Positions 38,462 through 42,584 of a DNA stretch of 42,584 bases are shown here, piece by piece. Each line of letters starts with the position of its first letter. Position 1 is the stretch's first letter. Origin of the DNA: a virus. Location: positions 1-42,584 of the IMG/VR virus record IMGVR_UViG_3300029787_000007, one strand, 5' to 3'. The notes under the pieces are model-generated. The model did no database searches, was not told where the DNA came from, and was given only the letters and a program-made list of their open reading frames with translations. A program made the translations under genes and the position numbers.

Positions 38462-39203
38462 TAATCATTTTACTGTTTTAGTTCCTGCTTATAATGTAGA
38501 AAAATGGGCGGAAAGAAATATTTCTAGCGTTATTGAGCAAGATTATACAAACTATGATATCGCCTTTATTGATGACTGTTCTACAGATAAAACATTTGAA
38601 ATTGTTGAAAATAAATTAACAAATTTACCAAGTAAACATTTCAATCTTTGTCTTGAAAAAAATTCTTTCAACAAAGGAAAGATGCAGAATGCTTATGACA
38701 GCATTCATAAAGCAAAAGACAATACTATTATTGTTATTTTGGACGGCGATGATTGGTTTCCTAATAAAAATGTTTTAAAATACCTTAATGAAGTTTATAA
38801 TTCAAGTGATGTGTGGATGACTAATGGTTCGTATATTATTGAGCCCACAAAACAAGTTATAAGTCCTAAAATAAATGAAACTTATTGGAACGGAATTATA
38901 AGACATAAATCATGGGAATTTTCTCATTTAGGTACTTTTAAAAAAGAATTGTTTTGTAAAGTTAAAAGAAAAGATTTTATGAACAAAAGAGGCGAATACT
39001 GGGCAACAACTAGCGATCAGGCTATAATGTGGCCCATGGCTGAAATGGCCGGCCCAGAGCATTTTAAAGCAATTGATGAGGTTCTATATGTGTATAACAG
39101 ATTAAATCCTCTATCAGACGACAGGGCACACAGGCAAGACCAGCTACTAACTGAGCAAATAATACGCAATAAAAAACCATATTTAAGATTGGAAACTTTA
39201 TGA
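38451..39203 (+). CDS. GT2-family glycosyltransferase
   Basis: FTVLVPAYNVEKWAERNISSVI, YDIAFIDDCSTDKTFE and ILDGDDWF (the DxD metal site) are the GT-A family 2 motifs. A late TSDQAIMWPMAEMAG holds the likely ED catalytic acid region. The ATG at 38451 overlaps the preceding gene by eleven bases. The product is 250 aa, complete and without membrane segments. Confidence 0.85.
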   Translation: MLNDNHFTVLVPAYNVEKWAERNISSVIEQDYTNYDIAFIDDCSTDKTFEIVENKLTNLPSKHFNLCLEKNSFNKGKMQNAYDSIHKAKDNTIIVILDGDDWFPNKNVLKYLNEVYNSSDVWMTNGSYIIEPTKQVISPKINETYWNGIIRHKSWEFSHLGTFKKELFCKVKRKDFMNKRGEYWATTSDQAIMWPMAEMAGPEHFKAIDEVLYVYNRLNPLSDDRAHRQDQLLTEQIIRNKKPYLRLETL

Positions 39204-40108
39204 ATATTTTTTTAGAAAATGTAAATTTAAACTCTAATTCTGGACCAAACTATTTTGCTCAAAAGTTAGTTAAATATTTAAATTTCAGAAATATCACTTT
39301 TGATGCAAATCAAAATCATCAATTAAAATTAACATTTATTGAATCATATAATCAAAAACCATGGCTACCAATGATACAAAGATTAGACGGAATTTATTTT
39401 AATGCTAATTTTGATTGCAATAGAATGAACGCTAATATTAAAAAAACTTACGAACAAGCAACTGGTGTAATATTTCAAACAAATTTTAATAAGGAATTAA
39501 TATTTAATTGGTTTGGAGCCCATGACAACTATAGAATTATCAATAATGGATCAGATTTATTATTTATCAATGATTTAAACATCTCTCAGCAAATTAAACA
39601 TAGGTTTGAAACTTACGATAACATATGGAGTTGCGCTGCACACTGGCATATTTTTAAAAGACTTGAAGATAATATAAAATATTTCTTAAACTTTGCTGGA
39701 GAAAATGATTGCTTAATAGTGGCCGGAAAATCTGCAGACTATCGTATTGAACATCCACGTATTTTTTACGTTGGAGATTTAACAACAAATGAGTTACTAT
39801 CATTATTTAAAATATCTAAGTATTTTATACATTTAGCATATTTAGATCATTGCCCAAATGTTGTAATTGATGCAAGAGCCTGCGGGTGTAAAATAATCTG
39901 CTCGTCTTCCGGGGGAACAAAGGAAATCGCCGGTGAAGATGCTATTGTTATAGAAGAGCCACAATGGGATTATAGTTTTTTAAATATTAAAAAACCCCCA
40001 CAATTAGATTATAATAATAAATGTAACATTGCATTAAATTCAGATTTATCGATGGTAAAAGCAGCAAAAAAATATTATAATTTTTTCAAGGATGTGGCAA
40101 TTGGATAA
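39200..40108 (+). CDS. GT4-type glycosyltransferase
   Basis: MNIFLENVNLNSNSGPNYFAQKL is the acceptor-domain start. A GT-B donor domain shows HLAYLDHCPNVVIDARACGCKII and GGTKEIAG. The usual Glu positions are partly replaced (DHC...D), so activity may differ. At 302 aa it is a short member. It overlaps both neighbours. Confidence 0.7.
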   Translation: MNIFLENVNLNSNSGPNYFAQKLVKYLNFRNITFDANQNHQLKLTFIESYNQKPWLPMIQRLDGIYFNANFDCNRMNANIKKTYEQATGVIFQTNFNKELIFNWFGAHDNYRIINNGSDLLFINDLNISQQIKHRFETYDNIWSCAAHWHIFKRLEDNIKYFLNFAGENDCLIVAGKSADYRIEHPRIFYVGDLTTNELLSLFKISKYFIHLAYLDHCPNVVIDARACGCKIICSSSGGTKEIAGEDAIVIEEPQWDYSFLNIKKPPQLDYNNKCNIALNSDLSMVKAAKKYYNFFKDVAIG

Positions 40109-40775
40109 GATAAATTCTTCTTTTTTAGCAGATCCGGAACGATATGGTCGTTTAGGTCAAGATGCGTTTGCTTTTTTTGTTAATGATAAAAAAACTAATG
40201 GAACTTTTATAGATATTGGCTGTCGAGAACCTGCAAGAGGAAACAATACCTGGATTTTAGAAGAAAGATATGGCTGGATTGGCGTATCAATTGACATTGA
40301 AAATTATGCAGATATCTGGAAACAGATTAGAAAAAATCCGTTTGTTCAAATGGATGCGATTGAGGGTGACTTAGAAGAATTGTTCTCAACCCTTAATGTT
40401 CCAGATGTAGTAGATTACTTGACACACGATGTTGATGGCGCCGAGCCAGATCGTTTTGATAATATTCCATTTGACAAATATATTTTTAAATGCATTACAG
40501 TTGAGCATGATGGCGATTCTGTAACGCGCGCGTTTCAAAGAAATACTCTTTTATCTTATGGTTATGAGCTTGCATGTAGTAATGTAAAAAATGGTCCTGG
40601 CCGAAATCACTATCGTGGCGGTAAAGTAATGGAAGACTGGTGGATTCATCCTGAATATATAGAAGAGTCTACACGACTTAAATTTGCGTCAAACGAACTA
40701 ATGTTTCTTGATATATTTGATCAAGCTGGTTATAATTTACATGAATTTTATAATTTAGAGGAGGAAGAAAAATGA
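40092..40775 (+). CDS. FkbM-like SAM-dependent methyltransferase
   Basis: GTFIDIGCREPARGNNTWILEE is the SAM motif I region, and the following GVSIDIE aspartate should bind the cofactor. LTHDVDGAEPDRF resembles the FkbM 'DVEG' motif. It likely methylates a sugar of the glycan. It is 227 aa, overlaps the glycosyltransferase gene by 17 bases and the next gene by ATGA. Confidence 0.7.
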   Translation: MWQLDKINSSFLADPERYGRLGQDAFAFFVNDKKTNGTFIDIGCREPARGNNTWILEERYGWIGVSIDIENYADIWKQIRKNPFVQMDAIEGDLEELFSTLNVPDVVDYLTHDVDGAEPDRFDNIPFDKYIFKCITVEHDGDSVTRAFQRNTLLSYGYELACSNVKNGPGRNHYRGGKVMEDWWIHPEYIEESTRLKFASNELMFLDIFDQAGYNLHEFYNLEEEEK

Positions 40776-41386
40776 AAGTTTACTATTATGATTTTGGATT
40801 GTGGAAAGGAACAGAGATTCATTGGATGGTAAATCACGTGTTTCCGGCACTAAACATAACTGACTATAAAATTTATGGATTTGATGCCTGCAAGCAATAT
40901 GCAGATCGCTTATCTAATGTTTATAGTGATAACGATAGGGTAACCATTATTAATAAAGCAGTTGTTGATGAACCAAGAATGGTCAAGCTTTATCACGCCG
41001 CTAACCATGTTGGACACTCTGTATTTTCAACAAAAAGAAACGTATCAGAAAATTATGAAGAAGTCGAAGGAATAGTTTTTTCCGATTGGTTAAAAAAGAA
41101 TGTCAAGGGGTATCAAATGGCTTTTAATATATTAAAGGTTAATATTGAAGGCGCTGAGTGGTATCTATTTAATGATCTTGTAAAATCTGGCGTTCACGAA
41201 AATATTGACGTTTATTGTGGCCAAGGCCATGACGTAGAAAAAGTTGGAGAATTAGAAGATAAAGTCGAAGCATATTATCAACTTTTAAAAGACAATGATA
41301 TAAGCTTACACAGATTTACTGAGTATCTGCCACATAAAAATGACGATATTGTATCTGTAATAAAAGAAAAAATGAAACTGTATTAA
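40772..41386 (+). CDS. FkbM-like SAM-dependent methyltransferase
   Basis: The 204-residue protein has YKIYGFDACKQYADRL, VTIINKAVVDEPRMVKLYHA and NILKVNIEGAEWYLFNDL, where the last is the FkbM 'K-x-D/N-I/V-E-G' motif. AGGAGG precedes the ATG. It is the second methyltransferase in tandem, so the glycan may carry two O-methyl groups. Confidence 0.75.
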   Translation: MKVYYYDFGLWKGTEIHWMVNHVFPALNITDYKIYGFDACKQYADRLSNVYSDNDRVTIINKAVVDEPRMVKLYHAANHVGHSVFSTKRNVSENYEEVEGIVFSDWLKKNVKGYQMAFNILKVNIEGAEWYLFNDLVKSGVHENIDVYCGQGHDVEKVGELEDKVEAYYQLLKDNDISLHRFTEYLPHKNDDIVSVIKEKMKLY

Positions 41387-41396
41387 GGAGTTATAA

Positions 41397-42500
41397 GTGA
41401 AAAATTTATCTGTAATTGGAATTGGTCGCTTAGGATTATGTTTTAGTCTTACACTTGAAAAGGCAGGCTATAATGTTGTTGGGTGTGATATTAACAGCGA
41501 TTACGTTAATAATATAAATGATAAATCGTTTTTTTCACATGAGCCCGGCGTAAACAAAAGACTATCTGAATCAAAAAATTTTAATGCAACAACATCTATT
41601 AAAGACGCTGTTAAGCATTCAAATTTGCTTTTTGTTACTGTAGCATCTTATTCTGAACCAAATGGCAGTTATGATGTATCTCAAGTAGATTCCGTTGTAG
41701 ATAATTTAAAAAGCCTAGGCGTACAGGATACTAAAAAACACTTAGTAATCTGCACAAATGTAAATCCGGGGTATTCTGATACTGTTTATGAGCGTTTAAA
41801 AGATTATAACTGGGAAGTGTCTTTTAACCCAGAGACAATAGCTCAAGGTACTATATTAAAAAATCAACAAGAGCCAGATTGTGTGTATGTTGGTAGCGAT
41901 AGTAAAGAATTAGCGGAAGAAATTGTTGAGACTTATAACAACATGTGCTTGAATGAGCCTTCAATTCATATTATGGACAGACTGAGCGCAGAGTTAACAA
42001 AAGTATCATTAAATTGTTATTTAACTTGTAAGATTTCTTTCGCCAATATGGTTGGAGATTTAGCAATTAAAATGGGCGCCGAGCCAGAAAAGATATTAAA
42101 AGCAGTTGGCTCTGATAGTAGAATTAATAATAAATTTTTTAGATATGGTTTTGGCTGGGGTGGCCCATGTTTTCCAAGAGATACAAGAGCTTTTATACGT
42201 TTAGCTAAAGATAATAACATGCCGGCAGATATGTGCGAAGCTTCAAATGCTATTAATGAGAAACATTTAGAATTTCAAGTAGATCAGTATACTGCTGATA
42301 ATTCTCATGAAAATTCTAAAATAATTTTAGATCACGTAACATATAAAAAAGGAACAGTCATTCTTGAAGAATCTCAACAATTAAAATATGCAGTTCACTT
42401 AGCTGAAAAAGGTTACGATGTCATCATTCAAGAATCATTTGAAGTAGTAAGAGTTTTACAGCATAAATACGGAAGCTTGTTTACGTATGTTGTTAGGTAA
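41397..42500 (+). CDS. UDP-glucose/GDP-mannose dehydrogenase-family protein (GTG start)
   Basis: AAGGAG precedes GTG 41397. VIGIGRLGLCFSLTLEKAGY is the NAD-binding site. FNPETIAQGT and a helical SAELTKVSLNCYLTCKISFAN centre follow, then the catalytic Cys in GGPCFPRDTRAF. It is shorter than most family members (367 against about 390-440 aa), mainly in the C-terminal sugar-nucleotide domain. It oxidises a nucleotide sugar to a uronic acid. The substrate cannot be told. Confidence 0.85.
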   Translation: MKNLSVIGIGRLGLCFSLTLEKAGYNVVGCDINSDYVNNINDKSFFSHEPGVNKRLSESKNFNATTSIKDAVKHSNLLFVTVASYSEPNGSYDVSQVDSVVDNLKSLGVQDTKKHLVICTNVNPGYSDTVYERLKDYNWEVSFNPETIAQGTILKNQQEPDCVYVGSDSKELAEEIVETYNNMCLNEPSIHIMDRLSAELTKVSLNCYLTCKISFANMVGDLAIKMGAEPEKILKAVGSDSRINNKFFRYGFGWGGPCFPRDTRAFIRLAKDNNMPADMCEASNAINEKHLEFQVDQYTADNSHENSKIILDHVTYKKGTVILEESQQLKYAVHLAEKGYDVIIQESFEVVRVLQHKYGSLFTYVVR

Positions 42501-42504
42501 TACG

Positions 42505-42584
42505 ATGAAAAAAGGTACCGTAAAAATAAACTTTACAATTGGGTTTGGCAATAATCTGTTTCAATATTGCACAGGCAAATTAAT
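42505..42584 (+). CDS. Alpha-1,2-fucosyltransferase (GT11), 5' part only
   Basis: The first ~26 residues include IGFGNNLFQYCTGKL, which matches the GGLGNQLFQYA start signature of GT11 fucosyltransferases. The gene runs off the window. ATG 42487 in the same frame is an alternative start overlapping the dehydrogenase. It would use GDP-fucose, which fits the phosphomannomutase at 27792. Confidence 0.7.
   Translation, partial: MKKGTVKINFTIGFGNNLFQYCTGKL

Noticed and set aside
1-42584. CRISPR array, insertion sequence or integrase/attachment site
   Set aside because: I found no spaced direct repeats, no transposase and no integrase; the Cas4-like gene alone is not evidence of CRISPR.
1-42584. 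A bacterial chromosome or plasmid instead of a phage
   Set aside because: One-strand gene order, dense overlaps, many tiny unknown genes, capsid-targeting-like tags and lack of housekeeping genes favour a phage, though no structural gene was seen, so this is not fully excluded.

Overview
The window looks like part of the genome of a large, probably marine, tailed phage with T4-like head biology. No terminase, capsid, tail or replication gene lies inside it, so this rests on other signs. Every recognisable gene is on the + strand and packed with ATGA/GTGA/TAATG overlaps. There are many tiny proteins of unknown function. Typical large-phage accessory genes are present: PIN-PhoH, thymidine kinase, tRNA-Thr, a complete tmRNA and Cas4/RecB-like nuclease. 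A run of unrelated proteins also carries N-termini resembling the T4 capsid-targeting sequence, each ending in a prohead-protease L/I-x-E site.

Layout. (1) Bases 1-5200 are clearly GC-richer than the rest. They hold the tail of a MoxR-like AAA+ ATPase, a VWA/metallopeptidase (DUF2201-like) partner, a SWIM zinc-finger protein, several unknown proteins, and three matching sigma70-type promoters. Tandem GTGACA repeats sit upstream of these promoters. (2) Bases 4968-6135 carry tiny membrane or lipoprotein-like ORFs and then a gene-poor stretch with an inverted repeat, a promoter and a G-quadruplex-capable C-tract. Base composition changes across this stretch. (3) Bases 6136-8605 encode small SH3-like barrel proteins and a small membrane protein. 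(4) Bases 8620-23256 begin with a secreted trypsin-like protease. They continue with a tightly coupled operon of two Nudix proteins, a very basic polyprotein-like protein, a Cys-rich protein, an 863-aa unknown, a HAD phosphatase, a VOC protein, a zinc metallopeptidase, a ligase-like/HxGH nucleotidyltransferase fusion and an acidic protein. Many carry capsid-targeting-like tags or internal L/I-x-E sites. (5) Bases 23300-25607 hold a Fis-like regulator, a structured leader, a small gene running into the tmRNA, the tmRNA itself (predicted tag ANNNTHFEAARLAA), an FKBP-SAP fusion and a terminator. (6) Bases 25690-34305 hold a permuted papain-fold enzyme, a VWA lipoprotein, a possible spanin-like overlapping pair, eukaryotic-type phosphomannomutase, a HxGH nucleotidyltransferase, HNH endonuclease, thymidine kinase, PIN-PhoH and a second metallopeptidase. 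(7) Bases 34346-42584 hold the Cas4-like nuclease and then a glycan cluster: four glycosyltransferases, two FkbM-like methyltransferases, a sugar-nucleotide dehydrogenase and the start of an alpha-1,2-fucosyltransferase.

How the genes may work together. The most striking reading is a capsid-cargo operon (about 9.3-23.3 kb). In it, enzymes and basic peptides would be directed into the prohead, trimmed by a gp21-like protease encoded elsewhere, and delivered with the DNA. The glycan cluster could decorate virions or remodel host surface sugars. The tmRNA overlaps its upstream gene so that 5' processing would remove that gene's stop codon, possibly creating a natural non-stop substrate. A family of about ten small SH3-like proteins is spread over both the GC-rich and AT-rich parts, which suggests that both belong to one genome.
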